Notes: generated by a model from the sequence alone, not told the origin. A DNA stretch of 64,000 bases from Novosphingobium sp. (GCF_027486195.1 NZ_JAIXPP010000016.1:60086-124085); one strand, 5' to 3'. Counted from the stretch's first letter, positions 51,616 through 60,874 are shown. Made by a program: numbers and translations.

Positions 51616-52091
51616 GACTCGAGGGGCGCGAGCTGCTCGCCGTCATGCCAGATCGAGAGGACCGGGCCGGGGCGCAGCAGCTCGCCATCGGGATCGAGGG
51701 GCACGGGCTGATCGATTGGGGTGAGGTTCCAGCGGCCCTCTCCCTGCGGCTCTGCCGCGACGCATTCATCGAGATCGAGCACGATCTGCACATCGAATGT
51801 CTGGCTATCGAGGATATCGACTTCGAACGCGAAGCCGTTCTGGCCGCCGGGGGCGAGCCGCTCCGGCTGCTGATCTCGCAGCCATTCGGTGACCGCGAAG
51901 AAGGGCACGGCAGGATCGCCGGCGAATTCCTTCAGCAGCACGGTGAGCTGGTATTCCCACGCGAAGCCGTGCGTGCCGAGCCGGGAGCGGACGCGGCCCT
52001 TTTCGATCCACATGGCGAGACGATCGGCATCCCGCGCCAGTTCCGGCATCAGCGCCACGAGCATGGCGCGCAGGGAGGCGGGCTTCTTCAT
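51612..52091 (-). CDS. R: Tail completion protein R
   Basis: 159 aa. KKPASLRAMLVALMPELARD, EYQLTVLLKEFAGDP and NGFAFEVDILDSQTFDVQIV match P2 gpR. Acts with S at the head-tail joint. Confidence 0.9.
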   Translation of the reverse strand: MKKPASLRAMLVALMPELARDADRLAMWIEKGRVRSRLGTHGFAWEYQLTVLLKEFAGDPAVPFFAVTEWLRDQQPERLAPGGQNGFAFEVDILDSQTFDVQIVLDLDECVAAEPQGEGRWNLTPIDQPVPLDPDGELLRPGPVLSIWHDGEQLAPLES

Positions 52092-52213
52092 TCGGGCGGG
52101 CGGGTGAGATCGTGCATGAGGAGCTGCCAGTGGTGGCGGAAGGCAAGGCCGAGGGCCGTTGCCGCGCTGCCGAGGCTGGCGATCGAAACAAGCACGAGGA
52201 CAAGGTCACCCAT
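52088..52213 (-). CDS. Small membrane protein, possible lysis accessory (41 aa)
   Basis: The ATG at 52213 gives MGDLVLVLVSIASLGSAATA, a signal-anchor helix, then LGLAFRHHWQLLMHDLTRP. It overlaps the holin-like gene by eight bases and R by four. It stands where P2 keeps lysA/B/C, so a lysis-timing or spanin-like role is possible. Confidence 0.55.
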   Translation of the reverse strand: MGDLVLVLVSIASLGSAATALGLAFRHHWQLLMHDLTRPPE

Positions 52214-52577
52214 TGTTCGTGTCCTGAGAAAGGCCGATGCGGCGCTTGAACAGGATCGCGGCGCCATCAAGCAGGAGGGGGAAGCCGACGAAGCCCTGCG
52301 CCATCGCGAGCAGCACGGCGGCAACGGGGTTGAGGTGGTAGTAGCTCACCAGCACCACCGAAGCGGTGGCGAAGGCGGGCAGGGCGGAAAGTTCGGCGAT
52401 GGCGATGTAGCGGCGGCGGCGCGCCCAGTGCCCCGCGATCACCGGATCGGTCGGGATATCGGCGCTATCGCCATAGAGCTTCAGGCCAAGCTTGGCGACC
52501 ACCACGGTGGTGGAGGCGAAGAGGCTGGCGATCCACCAGAAGAGGAATTCGCCCCAGTCTTGAAGGTCGCTGCCCAT
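52206..52577 (-). CDS. Putative holin
   Basis: 123 aa with two to three hydrophobic helices (FLFWWIASLFASTTVVVAKL; LSALPAFATASVVLVSYYHL; AAVLLAMAQGFVGFPLLLDG) and a short polar C-terminus. Between X and R, exactly where P2 has holin Y. No clear sequence signature, so the call rests on topology and position. Confidence 0.65.
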   Translation of the reverse strand: MGSDLQDWGEFLFWWIASLFASTTVVVAKLGLKLYGDSADIPTDPVIAGHWARRRRYIAIAELSALPAFATASVVLVSYYHLNPVAAVLLAMAQGFVGFPLLLDGAAILFKRRIGLSQDTNNG

Positions 52578-52578
52578 A

Positions 52579-52824
52579 TCAGTCCCACAGGTTCACGGTT
52601 TCGAGGGTGCTGGCGCTTGCCCCAGATGCGCCAACGGCGGGCGGATCGGGCAGGACAACGGTTGTGCCTTCGGCGATGACAGCGCCGCGCTCCGCGAGGC
52701 TGGCGGTGCCGGTGCGATTGAGTTCGAACGCGGCCTCGACCACGCCGCCGCTAGTGGTGCCCAGCGCGCGCCAGCAGATGAGATCGAGGGTATCCCCGGC
52801 GCGGGCGGTGGCGGTGGTGGTCAT
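52579..52824 (-). CDS. X: Tail protein X (LysM-like)
   Basis: 81 aa from the ATG at 52824 (a TTG two codons earlier also fits). ARAGDTLDLICWRALG, VVEAAFELN and GTTVVLPDPP form the gpX/LysM-like fold. It overlaps its upstream neighbour by four bases. Confidence 0.88.
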   Translation of the reverse strand: MTTTATARAGDTLDLICWRALGTTSGGVVEAAFELNRTGTASLAERGAVIAEGTTVVLPDPPAVGASGASASTLETVNLWD

Positions 52825-53018
52825 GGCCAAGGATCCTTGCCACGAACTTCTCGCATCGCAGGGCGGGCCAAGATCATGCGCTGCAGATCATGGATCTTGC
52901 TGCACAACTCCATATGCTCTGCCGGATGAACAACGGGCAGCGCGAGAAAGGCATTCCAAAGCTCGGCGGTCAGCTGGAGCACCGCGCTTTCTGCTTCGGT
53001 GAGAAGTTCGCTGGCCAT
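52821..53018 (-). CDS. Small hypothetical protein between L and X (65 aa)
   Basis: MASELLTEAESAVLQLTAEL, then NAFLALPVVHPAEHMELCSK, all helical. Many Sphingomonadales P2-like phages seem to have such a small Acb2-like helical protein here. It overlaps L and X. Function unknown. Confidence 0.6.
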   Translation of the reverse strand: MASELLTEAESAVLQLTAELWNAFLALPVVHPAEHMELCSKIHDLQRMILARPAMREVRGKDPWP

Positions 53019-53491
53019 TAGATCAGCTCCACCGTGCAGCGGGGGGTGCCGATGAGATCGCGGACGGCTTGAGTGCAGAGGCGGCGATAATCGGCGGCGG
53101 TGAGCTGGTCATCATCGGCGCGCGCCTGGCCATGGGCGGTGGCGGTCATGTCGCGGTGCAGCTCGGCCAGCTCGGCAGCGGCGGCGAAGCGGACGGCGCG
53201 GGTCCAGAGCAGCACGGCACGGCTCTTGCCGCCGAGGGTGCGTTCGGGTTCGAAGGACGCGAGCCCGTCGATCCCTTCCGCCTCGCGCGCGGCGCGCCAA
53301 TCGGCCAGTTCGCCATCCACGGTGATAAGCCCGCCCTCGATCGCGGCGACAAGGCGGGCGTGCGGCACGGTATCGCCGAGGCGCAGCTCATTGCGCATCA
53401 CGTTGCAATCGATCGCCGGCCACCAGCCATCGCCTGCCACCGTCGATTCGGGCGGCGAGGCGGGCGATGGGGGGACGGTGACGAAGGTCAT
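53018..53491 (-). CDS. L: Head completion protein L
   Basis: 157 aa. DGWWPAIDCNVMRNELRLGD, TVPHARLVAAIEGGLITVDG and AADYRRLCTQAVRDLIGTPR are gpL signatures. It forms the connector between portal and tail. Confidence 0.9.
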   Translation of the reverse strand: MTFVTVPPSPASPPESTVAGDGWWPAIDCNVMRNELRLGDTVPHARLVAAIEGGLITVDGELADWRAAREAEGIDGLASFEPERTLGGKSRAVLLWTRAVRFAAAAELAELHRDMTATAHGQARADDDQLTAADYRRLCTQAVRDLIGTPRCTVELI

Positions 53492-53585
53492 ATGGCCTCG
53501 GGTTCTAACGGGGGGTGAGGGTTTCGGCCTTCGGGGACGCTACCTCCGGCCTTGCCCGCCCCCCGGCGCGGGTGGCGCAGCTCGG

Positions 53586-53864
53586 TTAACTGGTCTTGCT
53601 AAGGGTGTTGATGTGGATGCTAAGGGACAGGCCCTCGAACGGCTGCCCGGCCTGGCCGAAGCACGAACCGGCGACGCTGATCGCCCATTCCTCGTTTTCT
53701 TCGGGAACGGCGCATTCGCCGAGCATGTTGATGGCCGTAGCGAGAGCAAGGCCACGATCGCGATCGTGCACGGGCTGCGCGGCGGCGATCTTCTCCAGCT
53801 CTGCCGCAATGGCCAGATCTGCAGCGGCCAGCGTGCTGGCGCGGACAGCGAACGAATAGCTCAT
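53586..53864 (-). CDS. Small hypothetical protein in the head region (92 aa)
   Basis: MSYSFAVRASTLAAADLAIA, with PVHDRDRGLALATAINML and a beta-rich C-terminus (EEWAISVAGSCFGQAG). Its ATG overlaps the stop of a 53-aa gene. Not recognised. Confidence 0.6.
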   Translation of the reverse strand: MSYSFAVRASTLAAADLAIAAELEKIAAAQPVHDRDRGLALATAINMLGECAVPEENEEWAISVAGSCFGQAGQPFEGLSLSIHINTLSKTS

Positions 53865-54022
53865 TCCGGTTTCTCCGGGATGTGATGGTGGGCGATGCGG
53901 GCAAGGTTGTGCGCCACGCCGACGAGGATGGTGACGGCCGTCTCGGCAGCAAGCTGCTCGGCGTCGCTCTTGATTGCATCGAGCAGGGTCTGGCCGTGCT
54001 TGGTGACGTCTTCCGGCCTCAT
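53861..54022 (-). CDS. Small helical protein after M (53 aa)
   Basis: The ATG at 54022 overlaps the M stop (ATGA). MRPEDVTKHGQTLLDAIKSD and AVTILVGVAHNLARIAHHH; amphipathic helices. Function unknown. Confidence 0.55.
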   Translation of the reverse strand: MRPEDVTKHGQTLLDAIKSDAEQLAAETAVTILVGVAHNLARIAHHHIPEKPE

Positions 54023-54771
54023 GTGGCGGGCCCTTTCGGTTCGGCGGGCGCGAGCTTGCCCAGATCGCGGGTGAGGGTTTCGATCAGCTTCTTGACGCCG
54101 ACTGCCTTGTTGAGGCCGAGCGCGGTGTTGAAGTGCCCGAGGGCGGCTTCGAGCAGCGCGCCCTTGCCGCCGGCGACGGCGCTTTCGGCGGTGGGATCGA
54201 AGGCTTCGGCGCGGGCCATGAAGCCGAGGCCGAGGGCCTTTTCCAGCTTGGCGCGCACCTGATCGTGCATGTCTGCACCGGCCACCAGCGCGGCGACTTT
54301 CTTCAGCGTTTCCAGATCGATCTGCGGCGGGGCCTTGAGACCGGCCTCGGCGAATTCCTCGGCGATCAGGGTGGCGGGCTTGCGCACGTAGCGTTCGGGC
54401 AGGGCGAGGCCGTGCTGCAGCACATGGGCGGCGATGGCGAGGGCATAGGGCCAATCCGCGACGTCGATCGCCCAGACCAGCATGGTGGTGACGATCTCAT
54501 CCTGCGCGGCCTGTTCGCCAGAGAGCGCGCCTTCGACCCACGGGCGATAGCGCTCGATCATGCTGCGCTTGGCTTCGATCTTGCGCTCCACGCTTTCGAT
54601 GCTGCGCAGTTCGTTGAGATCGATGCCCAGCGCGGCGAGGAGGAGCTGGTATTCGCTGGCGGCAGGCCCTTCGGTGGGCATGGCAGGCGCGCCGGTGGTG
54701 GCAGCAGCGGTGCCGGCGGCGAGGCTGGCGAGGACACGCTGGCGATGGGCGAGGGCGGGGCTGTAGGACAT
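54019..54771 (-). CDS. M: Terminase small subunit M (endonuclease)
   Basis: 250 aa. SPALAHRQRVLASLAAGTAA at the start, then KIEAKRSMIERYRPWVEGAL, DEIVTTMLVWAIDVADWPYA and ALAIAAHVLQHGLALPERYV match P2 gpM. Cleaves concatemers or circles at cos with P. Length is close to P2 gpM. Confidence 0.92.
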   Translation of the reverse strand: MSYSPALAHRQRVLASLAAGTAAATTGAPAMPTEGPAASEYQLLLAALGIDLNELRSIESVERKIEAKRSMIERYRPWVEGALSGEQAAQDEIVTTMLVWAIDVADWPYALAIAAHVLQHGLALPERYVRKPATLIAEEFAEAGLKAPPQIDLETLKKVAALVAGADMHDQVRAKLEKALGLGFMARAEAFDPTAESAVAGGKGALLEAALGHFNTALGLNKAVGVKKLIETLTRDLGKLAPAEPKGPAT

Positions 54772-54893
54772 GGGCGGCAGATCCTGCTGGTGGGTGAGAG
54801 CGGGTGATGGGACCTCCCCGCTCTCGTTGGCTTGCTAGGGGTTGCCGCCGGTCCCGGCAGGTGGCCCCATCATCGCGGCTCGGTGGTTATGGC

Positions 54894-56024
54894 TTAAGGC
54901 GCCGGGCGGGCCGGGGCGGCGCCGATGACGATGTTCTCGACGAAGGCGACCAAGTCGTAATCCTCGACCACATAGTCTTCGTTGACGCTCTCGTAGTTGG
55001 CGATCCGGTCGTATTCCGGCTCATCCTTCAGGAAGCGGCGGCGGGTGCCTTCCTGATAGTAGATCGAGAGGTTCTTGAGCGTGGTGATGAGGATCGCGTT
55101 GGCCGGGAAGAACGGTACGCGCACCGCCGGGAGCCCGCCAATCTGCTTGTCCGAGCGCAGGATGCGATCGGTTGCCTCGACCTCGGTCGCGGTTGCGCCG
55201 GTGGTCTGGGCGATGGTGAAATACTTGTCGTCCACCAGATCATGGCCGACGATCACCACCAGATCGGTATTGCCGCGATGCCATTCGGGCAGGAGCCGCT
55301 TGGCATCGAGCGCGAGGGCATCGAGCGAGCTGTAGTCTGCCCCCGCGTTGGCAGAGCCGCCGGTGGCGTTGTAGGCCACGCTCGCATCGAACAGCACCGC
55401 GCCGGGCTTGACGTAGATCGCCTTGAGCGCGGCGTTGTTGGTGCCGTTGGTCTTCACGGTGAGGCCACCGTCGCTCAGCACCTGGGCGGGCGCCGTATCG
55501 CGGATCTTCTCGAGCCAACCGACGTTGACATCCTGCAGCAGCGGGTTGGCGGTGCGATCGGTGGTCGAGGCAGCCGAGGTGCCGTTCCAACCGATCATGA
55601 TGCGATCGCTCGACTGCTGCTTGAGGATTTCGTCACGCAGCAGCGTTTCGAAGTCCGGGCGGTGGCGCCAGGCATCCATGAGAGCGTAGCGGCGCGACCA
55701 ATCGAAATTGGTCTGGCGGCAGAAATAGGTGTTGGTTTCCGAGTTGCCGGTGGGATCAGACGGGTTGCGGCGGGTGCCGCCAGAGGTGTCCGTCCGGCCC
55801 GCCATGGTGCGGGTGGTGCCGAGGCCGAGCGTCTGCCCGCTCTGGTCGATCACCGGCATCACGTTGATCATGCCGAGGAACTCGGACGATTCGCGCATCT
55901 TGACTTCGAGGCGCTGCTCGACCGCCGGATCGACCGAGAACTTGGTGGTGGCATCGTCGATGCCGTTCAGCAGCGCGATCTGGCTGACATAGGCGTTGAA
56001 GCGGAGCCGGGTTTCGTTGCGCAT
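54894..56024 (-). CDS. N: Major capsid protein N
   Basis: 376 aa. MRNETRLRFNAYVSQIALLN at the start, AVEQRLEVKMRESSEFLGMI, and WRHRPDFETLLRDEILKQQS are hallmark gpN segments; C-terminal ESVNEDYVVEDYDLVAFVEN. Cleavage by the O protease normally removes the N-terminus. Confidence 0.94.
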   Translation of the reverse strand: MRNETRLRFNAYVSQIALLNGIDDATTKFSVDPAVEQRLEVKMRESSEFLGMINVMPVIDQSGQTLGLGTTRTMAGRTDTSGGTRRNPSDPTGNSETNTYFCRQTNFDWSRRYALMDAWRHRPDFETLLRDEILKQQSSDRIMIGWNGTSAASTTDRTANPLLQDVNVGWLEKIRDTAPAQVLSDGGLTVKTNGTNNAALKAIYVKPGAVLFDASVAYNATGGSANAGADYSSLDALALDAKRLLPEWHRGNTDLVVIVGHDLVDDKYFTIAQTTGATATEVEATDRILRSDKQIGGLPAVRVPFFPANAILITTLKNLSIYYQEGTRRRFLKDEPEYDRIANYESVNEDYVVEDYDLVAFVENIVIGAAPARPAP

Positions 56025-56079
56025 GGTCTCTTCCTTGGTGGGGTGGCGCGGGTCTTGTTGCAGGCGGACTGCCGGGGGA

Positions 56080-56952
56080 TCAGCAGTCCGTCTTGATGGT
56101 GTCTGGGTTGCCGCCGTTGGCCGGGGCGCGCTGCTGGAACTTGTAGGCGGGGGTCGTTTCGAGCAGCTCGGAGAAGCCCTTCACCTGCTTTTCCAGCGCG
56201 GCGGCGCGCTGGTTGCTGGCGGCAATGAAGGACTGCAGCGCGGTGGCCTGTTCCTTCATGATCGCGCCGAGCTGCGCAAAGGCAGCGGCCTGCGCGCCTT
56301 CCTCGGGTGCCGCCACCGGCGGGGAGGGGGGCACCGGCGGCGACACGGGAGCGGACTTGCCGGAAAGGCCGTCCACGAAAGCGGAGATCTTGGCGAAGAG
56401 GCCGGTGGTGGGATCTGCCGGGGCTTCGGCTTCGGCCAGTTCGATGGTCACTTCCTCGGCGGCGGTGAAGAGGTTGGCCTTGTCCTGCTTGCGGTGGGCG
56501 AGCGGGCTGTTTTCGCCCTGCGTGGCGGCAAACTGCAGCATTTCGGTGCCGAGGCTGGCGGGGCTGTCGGTCACGGCGAGGCCGACGAAATAGGCCTTGC
56601 CGGTGCCAGCGAAGTTGGGCGCGATCTCGATCGAGGAGTAGAGCTTCTGGCCCTTCTTGTTCATCGCGATCAGCGGATCGAGGGCATCGATCTCCGCGAA
56701 GAGGGCGAGGCGCTTTTCGGTCTTGCCGCCAACGGTCAGATCGACCGTTTCGGTCTTGAGGCTGAGCACATCGCCATAGGCCTGGAACGGGCCATCGGCG
56801 GTGATGCCGCGAACGTGTTCGAGGTTGACCCGCGCGGCATAGGTGTCGCGATTGTAGGTCTCGGCCGCGTCAAGCAGCCACTGGCGGTCGATCGCGCGGC
56901 CATCGGTGGTGGCGCCCTCGACAGCGACGCGGAAGAAACGGGTCTTGGCCAT
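56080..56952 (-). CDS. O: Capsid scaffold/protease O
   Basis: 290 aa. KTRFFRVAVEGATTDGRAID at the start, with AARVNLEHVRGI (catalytic His region), and AYFVGLAVTDSPASLGTEML (Ser in TDSPAS) form the gpO serine protease. A Pro-rich linker (about 190-220) leads to a C-terminal scaffold helix. First gene of the minus-strand head operon, 107 bp from the shared late operator. Confidence 0.92.
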   Translation of the reverse strand: MAKTRFFRVAVEGATTDGRAIDRQWLLDAAETYNRDTYAARVNLEHVRGITADGPFQAYGDVLSLKTETVDLTVGGKTEKRLALFAEIDALDPLIAMNKKGQKLYSSIEIAPNFAGTGKAYFVGLAVTDSPASLGTEMLQFAATQGENSPLAHRKQDKANLFTAAEEVTIELAEAEAPADPTTGLFAKISAFVDGLSGKSAPVSPPVPPSPPVAAPEEGAQAAAFAQLGAIMKEQATALQSFIAASNQRAAALEKQVKGFSELLETTPAYKFQQRAPANGGNPDTIKTDC

Positions 56953-57058
56953 TGGTCACTTGCTCCGGTTCGGGTTCTGGCGAGGGCCTTGACGGGGCGG
57001 CGCTGCCTGACTGGACGGGTGCAAAAGGCATTCGGCGCGGCAACCTTGCAACGCGGGC

Positions 57059-57083
57059 GCGTTGTGCCCCGCAGGGTCACAAC
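57059..57083. promoter_or_regulatory. Predicted late-activator operator between O and P
   Basis: GCGTTGT, 13 bases, ACAAC in the divergent gap; the inner bases also pair (TTGTG/CACAA). In P2 the equivalent gap holds the Ogr-dependent late promoters of both O and P. Here it lies 48 bp from the P start and 107 bp from the O start. Confidence 0.75.
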
Positions 57084-57130
57084 AGGCGGGCATGGGCCGC
57101 GAGGGGCAGCGGGCCATAGCGTGCCGCCGC

Positions 57131-59026
57131 ATGGAGCTGCCGCCGGACAATGATAACCCGCTGGAGGACAAAGCCGCCGAGGCCGATGAGGCACCGGGCA
57201 GCCTTGCTGCGCCCGTGGTTTCGCTGCCGGCGGTGGTGGCCAAGCGGCTTGAGGCGCGCTCGCTCTACTGGCGGGGCTGGTCGATCACCCAGATCGCGGA
57301 CGAACTGGGCATCCCCTACACCACGGTGGCGAGCTGGAAGATCCGGCACGGGTGGGACAAGGCGAGCCCGGTGGAGCGTGCCGAGGAGTGCCTCTGGGTC
57401 CGCTACAGCCAGCTTATCGCGAAGGAGCAAAAGACCGGGCACGATTTCAAGGAGATCGATCTGCTGGGGCGGCAGTTCGAGCGGTTTGCCCGCCAGCGAA
57501 AGTATAAGGGCGAGGGCGGCAACGAGGCAGACCTCAACCCCAAGCGCAGCAACGGGGCCAAGGCGGCGAACGCCAAGAAGGACGCTGAGAAGAACCTGAT
57601 CACGCCCGAAATGACCGCGCTGCTGCGCGCGGACATGGAGGCGAGCCTCTTCGGCCATCAGGAAGACTGGCTGAATACCACGAGCCTGCGCACGCGCATG
57701 ATCGTGAAGAGCCGCCAGATCGGCGCGACATGGTATTTCGCCCGCGAGCGGCTGCTGGTGGCGTTGGAGACCGGCAAGAACCAGATATTCCTTTCGGCGA
57801 GCCGTGCGCAGGCCAATATCTTCCGGGCCTACATCGTGCAGTGGGTGCAGAAGGTTTGCGGGGTGACGCTGAAGGGCGACCCGATCTGCATCCAGCGCGG
57901 CGCAAACGAAGCCGGCGAGATGCTCGAGCCGGTCGAGCTGTATTTCCTCGGCACCAACTACCGCACGGCACAGGGCTATCACGGCGATGTGATTATCGAT
58001 GAGAGCTTCTGGATCTACGGGTTCGAGGAGCTGTTCAAGGTCGCCGCCGCGATGGCGACCCACAAGATCTACACGCGCACGCTGTTCTCGACGCCGAGCA
58101 CCCTGGCGCACGAAGCCTATGCGATGTGGAGCGGCGAGCGCTTCAACCGCCGCCGCGCCAAGGCGGACAAGGTGCGGATCGACCTATCCCACAAGGCGCT
58201 GAAGGACGGCGCGATGGGGCCAGACGGGATCTGGCGCCAGATCGTCAACGTGTTCGATGCGGTGGCCAAGGGCTTCGACCTGGTCGACGTGGAGGAGCTG
58301 CAGCGCGAATACTCGGTCGACGAATTCGACAACCTGTTCCGCTGCATCTTCCTCGATGACAGCCAGTCGATGTTCCCGCTCGAAGTCATGCGGCGCTGCC
58401 TGGTCGACAGCTGGGAGGTGTGGCGCGACTTCCAGCCCTATTCCCTGCGCAAATATGAGGGCGAGGTCTGGCTCGGCCATGATCCCAACGCGAGCGAGAG
58501 CGGGACGGGCGATGATGCCGCGCTGGTGGCGCTGGCGGCGCCCACCAAACCGGGCGGCAAGTTCCGCGTGCTGGAGAAGCAGCGGCTGAAGGGCCTGCAG
58601 TTCGATGCGCAGGCCGATGCGATTCGCGAGATGACGCAGCGGTACAACGTGACGCGCATCGCGATCGACACCACGGGCGCGGGCAAGGCGGTGCACCAGC
58701 TGGTGTGCAAGTGGTTCCCGACTGCCGAGCCGATCCACTATTCGCCGCTGACCAAGAGCCAGATGGTGCTGAAGGCCAAGAACGTGATCACGGCCGGGCG
58801 CCTCGAGTTCGATGCCGGGTGGCTCGATGTGGTGGCGGCCTTCATGGCGATCCGCCCCGAGATCACCAAGCAGGGCATCACCTATACCGCCGGGCGCGCC
58901 GGTAATGTCGGCCACGCGGACCTCGCCTGGGCGATCATGCATGCCCTGTTCTTCGAACCGCTCGACGCCACAGAGGTGCCGGGTGGGGGTTCCACGCTGG
59001 AGATCTTCGATGCCCCGCAAGACTGA
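57131..59026 (+). CDS. P: Terminase large subunit P (ATPase)
   Basis: 631 aa from the ATG at 57131. The N-terminal helix-turn-helix (ITQIADELGIPYTTVASWKI) is followed by an ATPase with RMIVKSRQIGATWYFARERL (Walker A-like) and DVIIDESFWIYGFEELFKVA (Walker B), and an RNase H-like nuclease part (TRIAIDTTGAGKAVHQLV). Packages DNA with M and Q. It overlaps Q by 17 bases. Confidence 0.93.
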   Translation: MELPPDNDNPLEDKAAEADEAPGSLAAPVVSLPAVVAKRLEARSLYWRGWSITQIADELGIPYTTVASWKIRHGWDKASPVERAEECLWVRYSQLIAKEQKTGHDFKEIDLLGRQFERFARQRKYKGEGGNEADLNPKRSNGAKAANAKKDAEKNLITPEMTALLRADMEASLFGHQEDWLNTTSLRTRMIVKSRQIGATWYFARERLLVALETGKNQIFLSASRAQANIFRAYIVQWVQKVCGVTLKGDPICIQRGANEAGEMLEPVELYFLGTNYRTAQGYHGDVIIDESFWIYGFEELFKVAAAMATHKIYTRTLFSTPSTLAHEAYAMWSGERFNRRRAKADKVRIDLSHKALKDGAMGPDGIWRQIVNVFDAVAKGFDLVDVEELQREYSVDEFDNLFRCIFLDDSQSMFPLEVMRRCLVDSWEVWRDFQPYSLRKYEGEVWLGHDPNASESGTGDDAALVALAAPTKPGGKFRVLEKQRLKGLQFDAQADAIREMTQRYNVTRIAIDTTGAGKAVHQLVCKWFPTAEPIHYSPLTKSQMVLKAKNVITAGRLEFDAGWLDVVAAFMAIRPEITKQGITYTAGRAGNVGHADLAWAIMHALFFEPLDATEVPGGGSTLEIFDAPQD

Positions 59027-60056
59027 CACTGCCGCCGAGACGGTGGAAGCGCCTTCCAACATCGCCGCATTTGCCTTTGGCGATGCCGTGAGCGTGCTCG
59101 ATCGGCGCGAGATTTTCGACCTGTTCGAGGTGGCGCACAACGGGCGCTGGTATGAGCCGCCGATCAGCCCGGCAGGCCTTGGCCGCGCCTATCGCATGGC
59201 ACCGCACCACCAGAGCCCGATCCTGCTCAAGCGCAACATGCTGGTGGGTTCGTTCGTGGCGAGCCGGTGGCTGAGCAAGGGCGATTTTGCGCGCTGGGCG
59301 CTCGATTGGCTGATCTTCGGCAATGCCTATCTGGAAGACGTTCCCAATCTGGCCGGGCGCCCCGCGCTGCTGCGGCCAGCACCGGCGGCTTGGACGCGCG
59401 TGGGGGTGGAGCCGGACACCTTCTGGTTTGCCCCGCGCACCTACAATTCTGCCGATGCGACGATGTTCGCGCCGGGCCGGGTGCACCACATGGCTGAGCC
59501 TGATCCGATGCAGGAAATCTATGGCATGCCAGAGTATCTGAGCGCGCTGCAGAGCGGGTTGCTTAATGAGAGCGCCACGCTGTTTCGCCGGAAATACTAC
59601 ATCAACGGCAGCCACGCGGGCTATATCCTCTATGTTTCCGAAGACGGGTTTTCCGAGAAGGACAGCAAGGCGCTGCGCGAGGCGATGCGCCAATCGAAGG
59701 GGCCGGGCAACTTCCGCAACTTCTTCCTGCACATCCCCAAGGGCAAGGAAAACGGCGTGAAGATCCTGCCGATCGGCGAGGTGGGCGCGAAGGATGAATT
59801 CCTCGGCATCAAGGATGTGACCGCGCAGGACATGCTGGCCGCGCACCGCACGCCGCCGGTGCTCTGCGGCATCGTGCCCAAGAACACGGGAGGCTTCGGC
59901 AACGTGGTGGATGCGGCGCGGACTTTCTACCACCTCGAAATCGTGCCGATCCAGCAGCGGATGCTGGAGGTGAACGACTGGTTGGGCCTGCCCGCGATCG
60001 GGTTTGCCGAGCCTGACTTTGCCAAGCTGGTGGCGGCTACGCCGGCGGCGAAGTGA
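59010..60056 (+). CDS. Q: Portal protein Q
   Basis: 348 aa from the ATG at 59010; the longer in-frame ORF lies within P. REIFDLFEVAHNGRWYEPPI, NMLVGSFVASRWLSKGDFAR and HRTPPVLCGIVPKNTGGFGN are gpQ signatures. Length is near that of P2 gpQ. It converges on the BRO gene, whose stop region overlaps it by 20 bases. Confidence 0.93.
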   Translation: MPRKTDTAAETVEAPSNIAAFAFGDAVSVLDRREIFDLFEVAHNGRWYEPPISPAGLGRAYRMAPHHQSPILLKRNMLVGSFVASRWLSKGDFARWALDWLIFGNAYLEDVPNLAGRPALLRPAPAAWTRVGVEPDTFWFAPRTYNSADATMFAPGRVHHMAEPDPMQEIYGMPEYLSALQSGLLNESATLFRRKYYINGSHAGYILYVSEDGFSEKDSKALREAMRQSKGPGNFRNFFLHIPKGKENGVKILPIGEVGAKDEFLGIKDVTAQDMLAAHRTPPVLCGIVPKNTGGFGNVVDAARTFYHLEIVPIQQRMLEVNDWLGLPAIGFAEPDFAKLVAATPAAK

Positions 60057-60678
60057 GCGAGCGGTTGCCTGTCAGCACATAGGGCATGTCCATGCCCATG
60101 TTCATGAAGCCCACCCAGCGCATTTCGCGGGTGAGCAGCTTGTCGAGATCGCCAGCGCCGTTGGCCATGCCCTTGAACTGGGCGGGCGAGACGATGTGCT
60201 TGAAGAGATCGAGCATCGGCACCCCCTGTTCTGCCGCGAGCCGCTCGCATTCCTGAAGGAAGCGGGCTTGCCGGGTTTCCACCACGGGCAGCGGCGCGGG
60301 CAGGGCGACGAATTCTGGCTCAGGCGGCGGGGGATAGGTGCCGTGGCGGCGGATCGACGGCAGGACCTCATGCGTCACCCAGCGCCGAAAGCGATAAGCG
60401 AAGGTGCCGGGGCTGATAGCAGCGTCAGATCGAAGGATGATCTGCATCGCACCCGGCTCGCTCACGATGATCATCTTGCGGCGCTGCTTCGACCTGACTT
60501 CAGTTAAACTGAATTCAGCCTTGTCGTCGGCATCGAGGAAGCGAGCGGCTTCAGTCACGTTCCCGATGCCGAGCGCCTTGCACACATCGGCCAGCACGAA
60601 CCACGGTTCGCCCCACTGATTTACGATCCGAAGAACCTTGCCTTCAAAGGCGAGGTCTATGCCGGCGGGGAGGTTCAT
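60037..60678 (-). CDS. BRO-family antirepressor-like protein
   Basis: 213 aa from the ATG at 60678. The BRO-N domain spans residues 8-105: GKVLRIVNQWGEPWFVLADV, CKALGIGNVTEAARFLDADD, FRRWVTHEVLPSIRRHGTY. A helical C-terminus follows. Phage BRO proteins bind DNA and often antagonise repressors. It overlaps the upstream ribbon-helix-helix gene by four bases and the Q gene convergently at its 3' end. Confidence 0.85.
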   Translation of the reverse strand: MNLPAGIDLAFEGKVLRIVNQWGEPWFVLADVCKALGIGNVTEAARFLDADDKAEFSLTEVRSKQRRKMIIVSEPGAMQIILRSDAAISPGTFAYRFRRWVTHEVLPSIRRHGTYPPPPEPEFVALPAPLPVVETRQARFLQECERLAAEQGVPMLDLFKHIVSPAQFKGMANGAGDLDKLLTREMRWVGFMNMGMDMPYVLTGNRSLTSPPA

Positions 60679-60866
60679 GGCGCGCCCTTCTCGGTAGGGA
60701 TGGCGTCCAAAATCTGGACGCCATCCCTTAGGCCGATCTCGACAAGGCGGCGGATGGCTTCGGCGCGGGGTGGCAGGTCGGGTTGTTGCCTGCGCCAATC
60801 ATCGATCGTGGCAAGCCACTCCTCGGTGACACGCATCTGATACGGGCGGGTTTTTTCGGTGCTCAT
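60675..60866 (-). CDS. Ribbon-helix-helix DNA-binding protein (63 aa)
   Basis: From the ATG at 60866: KTRPYQMRVTEEWLATIDDW (ribbon plus first helix), then PRAEAIRRLVEIGLRDG (second helix). It probably represses its own promoter, since paired TGTAATTACA palindromes lie just upstream. The 13-residue extension to 60905 would run through those palindromes and is not used. Confidence 0.75.
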   Translation of the reverse strand: MSTEKTRPYQMRVTEEWLATIDDWRRQQPDLPPRAEAIRRLVEIGLRDGVQILDAIPTEKGAP

Positions 60867-60874
60867 GCCGCATG

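Noticed and set aside
54804..56096. 430-aa plus-strand ORF
   Set aside because: Antisense to the capsid gene, which has clear family signatures; a shadow frame.
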